A stretch of DNA of 52,683 nt from Nonomuraea ceibae (GCF_019396325.1 NZ_JAHKRO010000069.1:1-52683); one strand, 5' to 3'; shown: positions 41,321-49,989, counted from the stretch's first letter. Notes: a model not told the origin generated them from the sequence alone. Numbers and translations are program-made.

Positions 41321-42892
41321 CTAGACGATCTCCAGGTTGGCCATCATGGCCATGTCCTCGTGCTCGGCGTTGTGGCAGTGGAACAGGTAGCGCCCCCGGT
41401 AGCCGTCGAAGCGGGTGATGATCTCCACCCCTTCGCCCGGCCGCAGGGCGACGGTGTCCTTGAGCCCGGCGTCGTGGGGGAGCGGCGGCCGGCCCCGGCG
41501 CGAGAGCACCTGGAAGCCGACCAGGTGCAGGTGGACGGGGTGGTGGACGTCCGCCACGAGCCGCCAGATCTCGACGTCGCCGAGGCGGGCGGTGACGTCC
41601 GTGCGGGCGGGGTCGAACGGCAGCCCGCCGATCAGCCAGCCGTGACGGCCGTGCATCCGCCCGGCACGGAACGAGAGGTCGCGCACCCGGACCGCGTCCG
41701 ACCGCCGCCATCGGGGCAGATCGGTGGAGAGCGTACGGGGGATGCGGCTGTCGTCGGCGGCCCTGCGCGCTACGCGGAAGGCCATCACGTCGCGCGTCCG
41801 GCCCGAGCCGAGCCGGTTCACCAGCCGGACCAGGCCGCCGACGGGGACGCCGGAGAAGTCGACGACCACGTCGTGGCGTTCGGCGGGGGCCATCGGCAGG
41901 ACCCGGTGGGTGACCGGCGCCGCGAGAAGCCCCTGGTCGGCGCCGATCTGGACGAGGTCGAGGCGGCGCCCGTCGCCGGTGACCGCTTCGAGCTCGTAGT
42001 GGCGGGCGTTGGAGGCGTTCAGCAGGCGCAGCCTGTAGCGGGCGGCGTCGGCCTCGTGCACGGGCCAGGGCGCGCCGTTGACCAGGATCACGTCGCCGAG
42101 CACGCCGGCCAGGTACTCCTCGCGCACGCCCGGCCGTCCGCGCAGCGTGGGGTCGAGCGACGGGTAGTCGAGGCCGCCGTCGGCGGTGAAAGCCCGGTCC
42201 GCGATCATGAGCGGCAGCTCGCGCGGCCCGGCGGGCAGGCCGAGCGCGTCCTCGGCGTCGTCGCGCACGATGTGCAGCCCGGCCAGGCCGCGCCAGATCG
42301 CCGGGGCGGTGAAGTCCATCCGGTGGTCGTGGTACCAGAGCAGGGTGGGCCGCTGGTCGAGGGGGAACGTGTATTCCCTGGTCAGCTCCGACACCACCGC
42401 GCGCGGGTCGTGCATGGCGTGCCCGCCGTGGTCCCATTCGCGGGGCAGGACGAGGTCGGTCGGGTAACCGTCGGAGTCCGCCGGGGTCCGGCCGCCGTGC
42501 AGGTGCACGACGGTGGGCACGGGCAGGTCGTTGCGGTGCGTGACGGTGACCGGCCTGCCGCGCCGTGACTCGATCGTGGGCCCGGGGAAGACGCCCTCGT
42601 ACGTCCACAGCGGCGTCCTGACGCCGGGCAGGATCTCCGCGGTCACCTCGCGCTGGGTGATCGCGTAGCGGTCGACGCCGCCGGCGGTGCTGACCGGCTT
42701 GAGCACGGCGGGCAGCGGCAGCGGCACCCGGAACGGCGGCGGCAGCGGCACGGCGCTGCGCAGCTCGGCGCCGGTGACGGCCGGGCGGCGGGCCAGCGCG
42801 GCCGAGGTCGACAGCCCGGCGGCGGCCACCAGCCCGAGCGTCCCGCCGATGCCGAACAGCCGCCGCCTGGTCACCCCGTACTGCTCAGGCAT
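41321..42892 (-). CDS. Multicopper oxidase (CotA / bilirubin oxidase type), Tat-exported
   Basis: 523 aa from ATG 42892. The Tat signal TRRRLFGIGG is near the start. All four copper-binding signatures are readable: HLHGG, WYHDH, HPVHLH and HCHNAEHEDMAM, the last with the type 1 copper Met. It oxidises phenols, metals or bilirubin-like substrates outside the membrane with reduction of oxygen to water. Its ATG lies inside the end of the upstream membrane-protein gene (8-bp overlap), so translation is coupled. The divergent LysR gene is the probable regulator. Confidence 0.93.
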   Translation of the reverse strand: MPEQYGVTRRRLFGIGGTLGLVAAAGLSTSAALARRPAVTGAELRSAVPLPPPFRVPLPLPAVLKPVSTAGGVDRYAITQREVTAEILPGVRTPLWTYEGVFPGPTIESRRGRPVTVTHRNDLPVPTVVHLHGGRTPADSDGYPTDLVLPREWDHGGHAMHDPRAVVSELTREYTFPLDQRPTLLWYHDHRMDFTAPAIWRGLAGLHIVRDDAEDALGLPAGPRELPLMIADRAFTADGGLDYPSLDPTLRGRPGVREEYLAGVLGDVILVNGAPWPVHEADAARYRLRLLNASNARHYELEAVTGDGRRLDLVQIGADQGLLAAPVTHRVLPMAPAERHDVVVDFSGVPVGGLVRLVNRLGSGRTRDVMAFRVARRAADDSRIPRTLSTDLPRWRRSDAVRVRDLSFRAGRMHGRHGWLIGGLPFDPARTDVTARLGDVEIWRLVADVHHPVHLHLVGFQVLSRRGRPPLPHDAGLKDTVALRPGEGVEIITRFDGYRGRYLFHCHNAEHEDMAMMANLEIV

Positions 42893-43268
42893 CACGGACC
42901 TCCCGCCGTCCGAGAGGCCGCCAGGTGGCGATGAACTGCACGACGACCCCCGCGACGGTCGTCACCCCGAGCGGGACGTGCAGCCACAGCGCGCTCTCCA
43001 TCCCGGCGAAGTACTGCACGGTCTCGGCCGCGACCACCGCCAGCGTGGCCAGGAACGGCCAGACCTGGCGCATCCGCACCCACGCCACGACGGCCACCAC
43101 CAGCTGCACGTAGCCGATGGAGGTGGTCACGTCGGCGCCCACCGCGTGCCAGCGCAGGCTCCCGTAGTCACCGGTCAGATAGACCCCGGCGAAGACCGGC
43201 TGGGCGGCGATCGCCACCAGGTGCGCGCTGACGACGGCCCGCAGGGCCCATGCCGTCGGCGTCGTCAT
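42885..43268 (-). CDS. Small four-helix membrane protein (DUF6220-like)
   Basis: 127 aa from ATG 43268, with AGGAGG upstream. Four hydrophobic helices are visible (AVVSAHLVAIAAQPVFAGVY, YVQLVVAVVAWV, FLATLAVVAAETVQYFAG, LGVTTVAGVVVQFIATW), with His residues suited to heme or metal binding. It resembles DUF6220/cytochrome-like small proteins. Overlap with the multicopper oxidase suggests a joint electron-transfer or assembly role, but this is inferred. Confidence 0.7.
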   Translation of the reverse strand: MTTPTAWALRAVVSAHLVAIAAQPVFAGVYLTGDYGSLRWHAVGADVTTSIGYVQLVVAVVAWVRMRQVWPFLATLAVVAAETVQYFAGMESALWLHVPLGVTTVAGVVVQFIATWRPLGRREVRDA

Positions 43269-43329
43269 GACGGATCCTCCTGTCACGTCGTCCGTTCGTC
43301 GACGCGTCCGACACTATGACTCGACGGTT

Positions 43330-43343
43330 ATCTTGTCGAAGAT
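43330..43343. promoter_or_regulatory. Candidate LysR binding site
   Basis: ATCTT and AAGAT flank GTCG between the divergent membrane-protein/oxidase operon and the LysR gene, within an unusually AT-rich stretch. It fits the general LysR T-N11-A pattern. Confidence 0.45.
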
Positions 43344-43378
43344 CAATATTGCTATGCTGTCATGCACCGGGAGGCATG

Positions 43379-44257
43379 ATGGATCTGAACGCGCTGCGCC
43401 AGTTCGTGGCCGTGGCCCGGCTGGAGCACCTCAGCCGCGCCGCCGAGGAGCTGCGCGTCGCCCAGCCGTCGCTCAGCCGCACGATCGCCCGGCTGGAGAA
43501 CGAGCTGGGCACGCCGCTGTTCGAGCGCAGCGGCCGTCTCCGGCTCAACGACGTGGGCCGGCTCTTCCTCGGCCACGTCGAACGCGCCCTGGGCGAGCTC
43601 GACGCGGGCGCCCGGGCCGTCGCCGACGCCGTCAGCGAGGGCTTCGGCGGCGTGCGGCTGGCGTCGGAGACGTTCCTCACGCTCACCGGGCCGCTGGCCG
43701 CCTACAAGCGCGCCCATCCCGACGTCGAGGTCGAGCTCCGCTGGATGCCCGCCGACGACATGGCCCGCGCCCTGCGCGCACAGGAGGTCGACCTGTGCGT
43801 GGCCTCCCAGCCCATCGCCGCCGAGGGCCTGACGGCGGTCCAGCTGCTCGACGACGTGGTGGGGGTGGCCACGCCGCCCGGCCACCCGCTCGCCGGCCGC
43901 GCCCGCGTGAGCGTCGACGAGCTCGCCGGGCAGCCTCTCGTCAGCGCCCGCGCGGGCCACTGGCAGCGCCGCCTGCTGGAGCGGCTGTTCGCCGCGCGCG
44001 GCCTCACCCCGAAGATCGTCTGCGAGGTGGACGAGCCCAGCGCCATCGCCGGGCTGATCAGCGCCGGGCTCGGCATCGGCCTCGTCCCCGGCTTCGCCAG
44101 GCGCGTCTCCGCCGGGTTCGCCGGGTGCTGGATCCCCGTCGACAACCCCGACTGCCGGCGCACGGTCACCCTCTACTGGGCCACCGGCAGCCGCCTGCCG
44201 GCCGCCGCCCGCCTGATGCGCTCCACGATCACCGGCTGGGACTGGGACCCGGCCTGA
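43379..44257 (+). CDS. LysR-family transcriptional regulator
   Basis: 292 aa from the second of two adjacent ATGs (43379), 5 bp after GGGAGG. The N-terminal helix-turn-helix is canonical (MDLNALRQFVAVARLEHLSR, AAEELRVAQPSLSRTIARLE). The effector domain follows (VRLASETFLTLTGPLAAYKR). It is divergent from the DUF6220 / multicopper oxidase operon and probably activates it. The inducer is unknown. Confidence 0.92.
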   Translation: MDLNALRQFVAVARLEHLSRAAEELRVAQPSLSRTIARLENELGTPLFERSGRLRLNDVGRLFLGHVERALGELDAGARAVADAVSEGFGGVRLASETFLTLTGPLAAYKRAHPDVEVELRWMPADDMARALRAQEVDLCVASQPIAAEGLTAVQLLDDVVGVATPPGHPLAGRARVSVDELAGQPLVSARAGHWQRRLLERLFAARGLTPKIVCEVDEPSAIAGLISAGLGIGLVPGFARRVSAGFAGCWIPVDNPDCRRTVTLYWATGSRLPAAARLMRSTITGWDWDPA

Positions 44258-44313
44258 CGTTCGAGGGGGCTGCGTCGTCGTACCGATGACACCACAGGAG
44301 AGGACGCACCATC

Positions 44314-44754
44314 ATGCCCACACAGCGCGAGAGCGACGAGGCCGCGATCCGGCAGCACGTCGGGAAGATCGTCGAAGGGCTCCGGGCCAAGGACCTCGAC
44401 GGTCTGCGGAGCCTCTACGCGGCGGACGTCGTGTCCTTCGACATAGAGCCGCCCCTGCAGCACGTCGGGGTCGAGGCGAAGATGAAGAACTGGACGAACG
44501 TGTTCGCGGTCTTCGAGACCGTCGACTACGAGGTCCGCGACCTCGCGCTCACCGTGGGCGACGAGGTGGCGTTCGGGCACTGCTTCGGCCGGTTGAGCGG
44601 CACGCTGAAGAACGGCACGGCGACGAGCGGCATGTGGGTGCGGGGCACGTTCTGCTTCCGCAAGGCCGACGGCCGCTGGCTGATCGCGCACGACCAGGTG
44701 TCCGTGCCGTTCGACCTGGCCAGCGGCCGGGGCGTCGTCGACCTCCAGCCCTGA
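44314..44754 (+). CDS. SnoaL/NTF2-like protein (DUF4440-type)
   Basis: 146 aa, with AGGAGAGG 12 bp before the ATG. The cone-fold signature is clear: IRQHVGKIVEGLRAKDLDGL, SLYAADVVSFDIEPPLQHVG and WVRGTFCFRKADGRWLIAHD. Members are small-molecule isomerases, cyclases or of unknown role. It stands alone between LysR and a convergent methyltransferase, with a hairpin overlapping its stop. Confidence 0.88.
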   Translation: MPTQRESDEAAIRQHVGKIVEGLRAKDLDGLRSLYAADVVSFDIEPPLQHVGVEAKMKNWTNVFAVFETVDYEVRDLALTVGDEVAFGHCFGRLSGTLKNGTATSGMWVRGTFCFRKADGRWLIAHDQVSVPFDLASGRGVVDLQP

Positions 44755-44770
44755 CCCGAGCGGGTCAGGG
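44749..44770. terminator. Bidirectional terminator over two stop codons
   Basis: CCCTGACCC and GGGTCAGGG pair perfectly around a 4-base loop; the stem contains the stop codons of both convergent genes. Confidence 0.8.
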
Positions 44771-45454
44771 GCGCCTGAGCCGGACCGCGAGGAACGACGG
44801 CGCCCGGTGCAGCCGGTCGTAGGCGGCCTCGTCGACCTCCCGCAGCTCGGCGGTGGGCCGGGGCTCGGCCAGGTGCTCCAGCACGAACCCCGCCGCCAGC
44901 AGCTCGCCCAGGAACGTCTCCAGCGGCAGGCGCTGGTAGTGGATCGACAGCCCGCTGTCGCCGAGCGGCAGGTCCCGCCAGTCGTGGCTGAAGTACGAGC
45001 CGCCGAAGTGCTGCCAGTCGGCCGTGGGGTGGGTGGTCGACACCAGCAGCCAGCCGCCCGGCCGCAGCACGCGGCGCAGCTCGCCCAGCAGCCGCGCCCG
45101 GTCGCGGACGTGCTCGTACACGAGCGCGCAGAGCGCCCCGTCGAACGACGCGTCGGCGGCGAAGCCCAGCGGCTCCTCCAGGTCGTGCAGCAGCAGCTCG
45201 GCCCGGCCGCCGACGCGGGCCCGTGCGTGGCCCAGCAGGGTGGCGCTGCCGTCGACGCCGACCACCTGGGCGCCGCGCGCCACCAGCTCGGCCGCGTAGT
45301 GGCCCGCCCCGCAGCCGACGTCCAGGACGCGCGCCCCCGACACGTCGCCGGCCAGCGCGAGCATCGCGGGCCTGTCGGTGTAGGCGTTGTACGGGCTCGT
45401 CTCGGCATGCCCGGCGAAGTGGTCGCCGAGCGCGTCATGGTAAGCGGTGCGCAT
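44765..45454 (-). CDS. Class I SAM-dependent methyltransferase
   Basis: 229 aa. The SAM motif I is ARVLDVGCGAGHYAAELVAR, followed by VVGVDGSATLLGHAR, and motif post-I/IV reads SFDGALCALVYEHV and LRRVLRPGGWLLVSTTHP. It methylates an unknown small molecule. It is the last gene of a minus-strand run with the PLP enzyme 25 bp upstream, so it is likely co-transcribed. Confidence 0.9.
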   Translation of the reverse strand: MRTAYHDALGDHFAGHAETSPYNAYTDRPAMLALAGDVSGARVLDVGCGAGHYAAELVARGAQVVGVDGSATLLGHARARVGGRAELLLHDLEEPLGFAADASFDGALCALVYEHVRDRARLLGELRRVLRPGGWLLVSTTHPTADWQHFGGSYFSHDWRDLPLGDSGLSIHYQRLPLETFLGELLAAGFVLEHLAEPRPTAELREVDEAAYDRLHRAPSFLAVRLRRP

Positions 45455-45479
45455 CGGGCCATCATCGCGCGAGCGCCCG

Positions 45480-46454
45480 CTACAGGCCGACCCAGCGCCG
45501 GTAGGGGCCGAGGTCGACGTTGCCGCCGCAGACGACGGTGACGACGTGGCGCCCGGCGAACCGGTCAGGGTCCTCCAGCACGGCGGCCACGCCCAGGGCC
45601 GCCGACGGTTCGGCGACGAGCCCGGCGTGCTCCAGCAGCAGCCGCAGACCCGTGACGATCGACGCCTCCTCGACCAGGACGGCGTCGTCGGCGACCGCCA
45701 GCAGGTCGGCCAGGACGGCGGGGATCGGGCGGCGGCCGGCGACGCCGTCGGCGATGGTGTCGGTGGTGTCGGTGGTGACGACCTCGCGCGCGTGCCACGA
45801 GCGGGTCATCGCGGGCGCGCCGTGCGGCTGCACGCAGATCACCTCGACCTGCGGCAGCAGCGTCTTCAGGACGTGTCCCACGCCGGTGGCCATCGCCCCG
45901 CCGCCCAGGGCGATCAGGACCGTGTCGAACGCGGGCGTCCCGGCCGCCAGCTCCAGCCCGATGGTCGCCGCGCCCTCGCACGTCTCGAGGTCGAGGCTGT
46001 CCTCGACCAGCCGGACGCCCCGCTGCCGGGCGAGCTCGGCGGCCCGTTCGCGGGCCTGGTCGAAGTCGCCCGCCACCAGCTCCAGCTCGGCGCCGAGCGC
46101 GCGGATCCGGTCGAGCTTGACGGCGGGCGCCCGGCGTGCGGCCACGACGGTCACGGCCAGGCCGCGGCGGCGGCCCGACCAGGCGAGCGCCTGGCCGAGG
46201 TTGCCCGCGCTCGCGCACACCACCTCCGGCCTGCCCTGATCGGCCAGCAGGCTCGTGACCAGCTCGGTCCCCCGGGCCTTGAAGCTGCGGACCGGGTTCG
46301 CCGTCTCCAGCTTGACGCTCACCGTGCAGCCGAGCCGCTGCCCCAGCGCGTCGCACTCGTACAGCGGCGTGTCCAGGAAGCGCGGGTCGATCACCGCGCG
46401 GGCCGCGCGGATCCGGCCGAGGTCGAGGCGCGTGCCGGGCTCGGCGGGCGGCAT
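45480..46454 (-). CDS. PLP-dependent threonine/serine dehydratase-like enzyme
   Basis: 324 aa, fold-type II. The PLP lysine is K59 in S57-F-K59 (NPVRSFKARG). The phosphate-binding asparagine loop reads CASAGNLGQALAW, and the glycine loop ALGGGAMATGVG. It lacks the regulatory C-terminal domain, so it is of the short catabolic kind. Its ATG lies 3 bp from the upstream DUF6461 stop. Threonine or serine dehydration is the default guess; racemase or another beta-elimination is possible. Confidence 0.88.
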   Translation of the reverse strand: MPPAEPGTRLDLGRIRAARAVIDPRFLDTPLYECDALGQRLGCTVSVKLETANPVRSFKARGTELVTSLLADQGRPEVVCASAGNLGQALAWSGRRRGLAVTVVAARRAPAVKLDRIRALGAELELVAGDFDQARERAAELARQRGVRLVEDSLDLETCEGAATIGLELAAGTPAFDTVLIALGGGAMATGVGHVLKTLLPQVEVICVQPHGAPAMTRSWHAREVVTTDTTDTIADGVAGRRPIPAVLADLLAVADDAVLVEEASIVTGLRLLLEHAGLVAEPSAALGVAAVLEDPDRFAGRHVVTVVCGGNVDLGPYRRWVGL

Positions 46455-46457
46455 CGG

Positions 46458-47006
46458 TCAGCTCTCCGGTCGGCCGCCGCCGGTCAGGGCGGGGGCGGCG
46501 CGGTTGGCGCTGGACAGGTGGACGCCCGTGGCGCGTTCGGCGAGGGCGAGCGCGCCGGCGACGGGATGGCCGGGGAACTCGGGCCGCTCACCGTCGACGT
46601 CGACGCCGAGCGCCCGCAGGTCGTCCGCGAGCCGGTCGGGGTCGGAGCCCTGCCGGAGCCGGTAGGAGAACAGGCCGAACGCGGTGATCAGCTCCCCGTC
46701 GGCGTAGTAGCCGAAGTCCGCGCCGCTGTGAGTGACCCGGACGACGGCCGCGACCGTGCCGGCCGACAGGCGGGCGATCCCGTCGTGGACGGCTCCGTCG
46801 CCGAAGCGTTCGAGCAGGACGGTCCCGCCGTCGGCTGCGTAGGCGGAGACGCCGTGCCCGTCCTGGCCGAGGGGGCCGGGGGTGACGCCGATGCGCCGCA
46901 TGGCCTCCTCGGGCGTCAGGTCGCGGGCGAACCCGGCGTGCAGCCAGGGCCCGCCGGGGTCGCCGGTGAACCCGGCGCACAGCCAGGCGTGGGCCGAGCC
47001 GGTCAT
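46458..47006 (-). CDS. DUF6461 family protein
   Basis: 182 aa from ATG 47006, which overlaps the upstream stop (ATGA). The DUF6461-type sequence includes LTPEEAMRRIGV, VRVTHSGADFGYYADGELIT and AFGLFSYRLRQGSDPDRLAD. There is no known activity and no signal peptide. It sits inside a tight operon between a deazaflavin-type nitroreductase-like gene and a PLP enzyme. Confidence 0.75.
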   Translation of the reverse strand: MTGSAHAWLCAGFTGDPGGPWLHAGFARDLTPEEAMRRIGVTPGPLGQDGHGVSAYAADGGTVLLERFGDGAVHDGIARLSAGTVAAVVRVTHSGADFGYYADGELITAFGLFSYRLRQGSDPDRLADDLRALGVDVDGERPEFPGHPVAGALALAERATGVHLSSANRAAPALTGGGRPES

Positions 47007-47485
47007 CGCCGGTCCTGCCTCGGCTCGAACCGGACGAACGGAATGTGCATGCCCACCTCGCGGTAATCCTCCTGGCTCCCGTCGACGGCGTAGCCCATGA
47101 GCTTGCACAGGCGGCGGGCGGCGGCGGGGTGCCGGGACGCGTATCGGGCCATGATGTCAGGCCCCTCCTCGGCGGGGACAGGGGTGGCCGTCACCTGGAG
47201 GACGCGCCCGCCGACCTGGACGGTCACCTCCGGGGCGGCCATGACGTTGCGATACCAGTCGGCCTTGACGCCGAACCCGGAGGCGGCCAGGTAGCCGCGC
47301 CCGTCGTGCGCGACGACCTCGATGACGGCCTGACGGCGCAGCCCGGAGACCCGGCCGGTGTGGTTGAGCAGCATGACGCGGCGGCCCAGCAGCGCGCCCA
47401 GGCCCAGGCGGTAGAGGAGGATGGGCAGCCGCCACAGCCTGCGGCTCAGCCCGGTCGGCGGCGCGGGCCTCTTGACGATCTCCAC
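47003..47485 (-). CDS. Deazaflavin-dependent nitroreductase (DDN) family protein
   Basis: 160 aa from GTG 47485, with AAGGGG upstream. The DDN core is visible: GRRVMLLNHTGRVSGLRRQA, VIEVVAHDGRGYLAASGFG and ADWYRNVMAAPEVTVQVGG. This family uses coenzyme F420 to reduce quinones and nitro compounds. It follows the TetR gene closely and overlaps DUF6461. The substrate is unknown. Confidence 0.88.
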   Translation of the reverse strand: MEIVKRPAPPTGLSRRLWRLPILLYRLGLGALLGRRVMLLNHTGRVSGLRRQAVIEVVAHDGRGYLAASGFGVKADWYRNVMAAPEVTVQVGGRVLQVTATPVPAEEGPDIMARYASRHPAAARRLCKLMGYAVDGSQEDYREVGMHIPFVRFEPRQDRR

Positions 47486-47490
47486 TGCGG

Positions 47491-48108
47491 TCAGCCCCTT
47501 CCGGGTGTCGTGGCCGGGTCCTCGCCGGGGAGCAGGCTCTCCGCCACGGCCAGCGCCTCGTCCGTGGGCAGCTCGCCGTCGATCATCCGGTGCAGCATCA
47601 GCCCGTCGATCGCGGCGACGGCCAGCGTGGCGATCCCGATCGCCCGGGCGGCGGGCCGGCCGGGGTGGAGGGCGCGCAGCCGGTCGGCGAGCCGCTGCCG
47701 GGCCTGGCGGAGCTCGTCGCGCAGCATGGCGCCGAGCGCGGGGTCGCGGGTCGCGCCGATGATCAGCTCGGCGGCCAGCCGGGGCGCGGGCTCGGCGCCG
47801 CCGGTGCGCGGCAGCAGGGCGCGGATGGCGGCCAGCGCGGTCCGCTCGTCCTCGGCGGCGAGCAGCTCGTCGACGAGCGGGTTGACGAGGAGGTCGGTGC
47901 CGCGCCGGAAGATCGCCGCGTGCAGGCCGGGCAGGCCGCCGAAGTGGTAGTGGATCAGGCCGGGGTTGGTGCCGGCGCGCTCGGCCACGGCCCGCGCGGT
48001 GACGCCGGGCCACCCGTGCTCGCCCAGGAGCGCGAGCCCGGCCTCCACCAGTTGCTCGCGCCGCCGGTCGCCGCGCGGCGAATTTGGTCGCTCGGCCAAG
48101 TTGGTCAT
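47491..48108 (-). CDS. TetR-family regulator (first gene of operon)
   Basis: 205 aa. The helix-turn-helix is GVTARAVAERAGTNPGLIHY with HFGGLPGLHAAIF. The C-terminal domain is the TetR_C type (LAAELIIGATRDPALGAML). It heads the run with the DDN, DUF6461, PLP and methyltransferase genes, so autoregulation of the whole operon is likely. A direct operator was not identified. Confidence 0.9.
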   Translation of the reverse strand: MTNLAERPNSPRGDRRREQLVEAGLALLGEHGWPGVTARAVAERAGTNPGLIHYHFGGLPGLHAAIFRRGTDLLVNPLVDELLAAEDERTALAAIRALLPRTGGAEPAPRLAAELIIGATRDPALGAMLRDELRQARQRLADRLRALHPGRPAARAIGIATLAVAAIDGLMLHRMIDGELPTDEALAVAESLLPGEDPATTPGRG

Positions 48109-48141
48109 GCGGCCAAACTAGCACGCCCGCCCGGACGGGGC

Positions 48142-48792
48142 TCAGCCGGGCCGGTAGGCCGCCAGGAAGACCCGCACGGCGGAGTCGGCGTAGTGGTCGA
48201 GCTCCGCCTCCGTGAATGCGACGTCGTCACCGCAGAACATGACCCTGTTGACCGGGATCGAGGTGGTGAGCCAGGTGAAGTGGTTGGCCGCGATCAGCGA
48301 GTCGTCGATCCGCAGCAGGCCCCGGCGCGCGAGCTCCTCGAAGCACGACGCCAGCGAGGCGTGCACGCGCTCGGGCCCCGCCTCGAAGTAGGCCCGGCCG
48401 AGCTTGGGGAAGCGGCCGGCCTCGGCGATGACCAGGCGGCGCACGCGCAGTTGCGACGGCTGGGTGAGGGCGCGCACGAACTCGTGCGCGACGGCCCGCA
48501 GCGTGGTCTCCACGTCGTCGGCGGTGGCCAGCTCGGTCATCGCGGCCTTGAAGATCTGGTCGATGCCGACGAGCCGGTCGAGCACGATCTCCTCGAAGAG
48601 CTGCTCCTTGCGGCCGAAGTGCTTGTAGATCGTCTGCTTCGAGGCCCCGGCGGCGGCCGCGATCTCGTCGGTCTTGGCGCCCACGTACCCGTCGCGCAGG
48701 AAGACCTCCATGGCCGCGTCCATGATGCGCCGCCTGACCTGGGCGCCGGGCCGTTCCTTGGCCGTCGCGTGCGGGGCTTCGACTTGCGTCAC
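48142..48792 (-). CDS. TetR-family regulator divergent from DHFR-like gene
   Basis: 216 aa from GTG 48792, chosen for the AGGAGG site 8 bp upstream over a longer frame that would cover the operators. Helix-turn-helix: AKTDEIAAAAGASKQTIYKH, then FGRKEQLFEEIV. It is divergent from a DHFR-like gene, with two near-identical GTACCGTACGGTAC palindromes in the shared gap. It should repress both. Confidence 0.92.
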   Translation of the reverse strand: MTQVEAPHATAKERPGAQVRRRIMDAAMEVFLRDGYVGAKTDEIAAAAGASKQTIYKHFGRKEQLFEEIVLDRLVGIDQIFKAAMTELATADDVETTLRAVAHEFVRALTQPSQLRVRRLVIAEAGRFPKLGRAYFEAGPERVHASLASCFEELARRGLLRIDDSLIAANHFTWLTTSIPVNRVMFCGDDVAFTEAELDHYADSAVRVFLAAYRPG

Positions 48793-48827
48793 TTCGGTTC
48801 CTCCTACGCGTGCGGTGAACAGGCCTG

Positions 48828-48887
48828 TTGACACCAAGCGTACAGTACCGTACGGTTCCGATCACGCAGAACTGTACCGTACGGTAC
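48828..48887. promoter_or_regulatory. Divergent promoter with twin GTACCGTACGGTAC operators
   Basis: GTACCGTACGGTTC (48845-48858) and the perfect palindrome GTACCGTACGGTAC (48874-48887) lie 29 bp apart centre to centre. A plus-strand promoter reads TTGACA (48828-48833), 17 bp, TACGGT (48851-48856), so the first operator covers its -10 box. Confidence 0.8.
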
Positions 48888-48911
48888 TGCTACAGCAGAG
48901 GGAGAACGCGG

Positions 48912-49451
48912 ATGCGCAAGATCGTGAGTGGCCTCTTCATCTCGCTTGACGGCGTGGTCGAGGCGCCCGACCAGTGGCACTTCCCCTACTTCGACGACGA
49001 GATGGGCAATGCCGTCCAGGCCATGATGGACGGCACCGAGGCGATGCTCCTGGGCCGCCGCACCTACGAGGAGTTCGCCTCCTACTGGCCCACCTCGACC
49101 GACGACCTGGCCGGATACATGAACGACACCCCGAAGTACGTGGTGTCCAACACGCTGACCTCCGTCACCGAGTGGCAGAACTCCACGCTCGTCACCGGCG
49201 ACCTCGTCAAGGAGATCGCCCGGCTCAAGGAGCAGCCGGGCGGGAAGATCAGCATGTCCGGCAGCGGCACGCTCGTCAGCTCACTCGTGCGCGAGGGGCT
49301 GCTGGACGAGCTGCACCTGCTGCTCCACCCGATCGTCGTCGGCTCGGGCAAGCGGCTCTTCGGCGACGGCGCGCAGGCGCCGCTCCGCCTGACCGGCTCG
49401 CAGACCTTCGCCAGCGGCGTGCTGCACCTGACCTACGCGCCCGCCGTCTGA
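48912..49451 (+). CDS. Dihydrofolate reductase-like (RibD C-terminal family) protein
   Basis: 179 aa from ATG 48912 with GAGGGAG upstream. The family sequence is typical: RKIVSGLFISLDGVVEAPDQ, GTEAMLLGRRTYEEFASYWP, YVVSNTLTSVTEW and ISMSGSGTLVSSLVREGLLD. Members are NADPH-dependent reductases with unknown substrate, often under TetR control, as here. It is probably part of a stress or drug response. Confidence 0.9.
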   Translation: MRKIVSGLFISLDGVVEAPDQWHFPYFDDEMGNAVQAMMDGTEAMLLGRRTYEEFASYWPTSTDDLAGYMNDTPKYVVSNTLTSVTEWQNSTLVTGDLVKEIARLKEQPGGKISMSGSGTLVSSLVREGLLDELHLLLHPIVVGSGKRLFGDGAQAPLRLTGSQTFASGVLHLTYAPAV

Positions 49452-49494
49452 CCAGCCCGACCAGCCTGGCCAGCCCGACCGGATCATCAGACGG
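49444..49494. terminator. Long-loop inverted repeat between convergent genes
   Basis: CCGTCTGA (49444-49451) and TCAGACGG (49487-49494) pair around a loop containing CTGGCCAG and repeated GACCAGCC. The arms include the ends of both the DHFR-like and OsmC genes. Confidence 0.5.
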
Positions 49495-49960
49495 TCTCCA
49501 GCGTGGTGGTGATCTCCACGCTGCCGCCGATGGTCCGCGCGATCGGGCAGTGGCGGGTGTGCCGGTCGTGCGCCCGGGCCACCTCTTCCGGGTCCACGCC
49601 CTCGGCCAGGCGCACCAGGTAGCGCACGTGCACGGAGGCGATGCGCAGCACCCCGCCGTCCTTGACGATGATCCCCTCGGCCTCCGACGTCAGCGCGCCG
49701 TCGGTCGTCGGCTGGCCGAGCCGCCCGAGCATGCCGGACAGGGTGCCGGTCAGGCATCCGGCGGTCGCGCCCACCAGGTAGTCCAGGGTGGTGGCGTGCG
49801 GCTCGATGGTGTCGAGCGGCACGTTGTAGTGCTCGGCCACCCCGCCGTGCATGCCCATCGGCACCTGCCCGTCCAGCGGCACGGTGACCAGCTTCGTGCG
49901 GCCGGGCGCGGCCTCGACGCTCACCCGGGCGATCTCGGCGACGGTGCTGCTGTCGATCAT
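49487..49960 (-). CDS. OsmC-family peroxiredoxin-like protein
   Basis: 157 aa from ATG 49960, with AAGGAG upstream. The two reactive cysteines of OsmC/Ohr proteins are in place: Cys69 (VGATAGCLTGTL) and Cys138 (TRHCPIARTI). It detoxifies organic hydroperoxides using thiols. It lies 29 bp after the FAD monooxygenase on the same strand, so it is probably co-transcribed and may clear peroxide leaking from the flavin enzyme. Confidence 0.9.
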   Translation of the reverse strand: MIDSSTVAEIARVSVEAAPGRTKLVTVPLDGQVPMGMHGGVAEHYNVPLDTIEPHATTLDYLVGATAGCLTGTLSGMLGRLGQPTTDGALTSEAEGIIVKDGGVLRIASVHVRYLVRLAEGVDPEEVARAHDRHTRHCPIARTIGGSVEITTTLETV

Positions 49961-49989
49961 GTTCACTGCTCCTTGTCGTGGCGGGGCGG

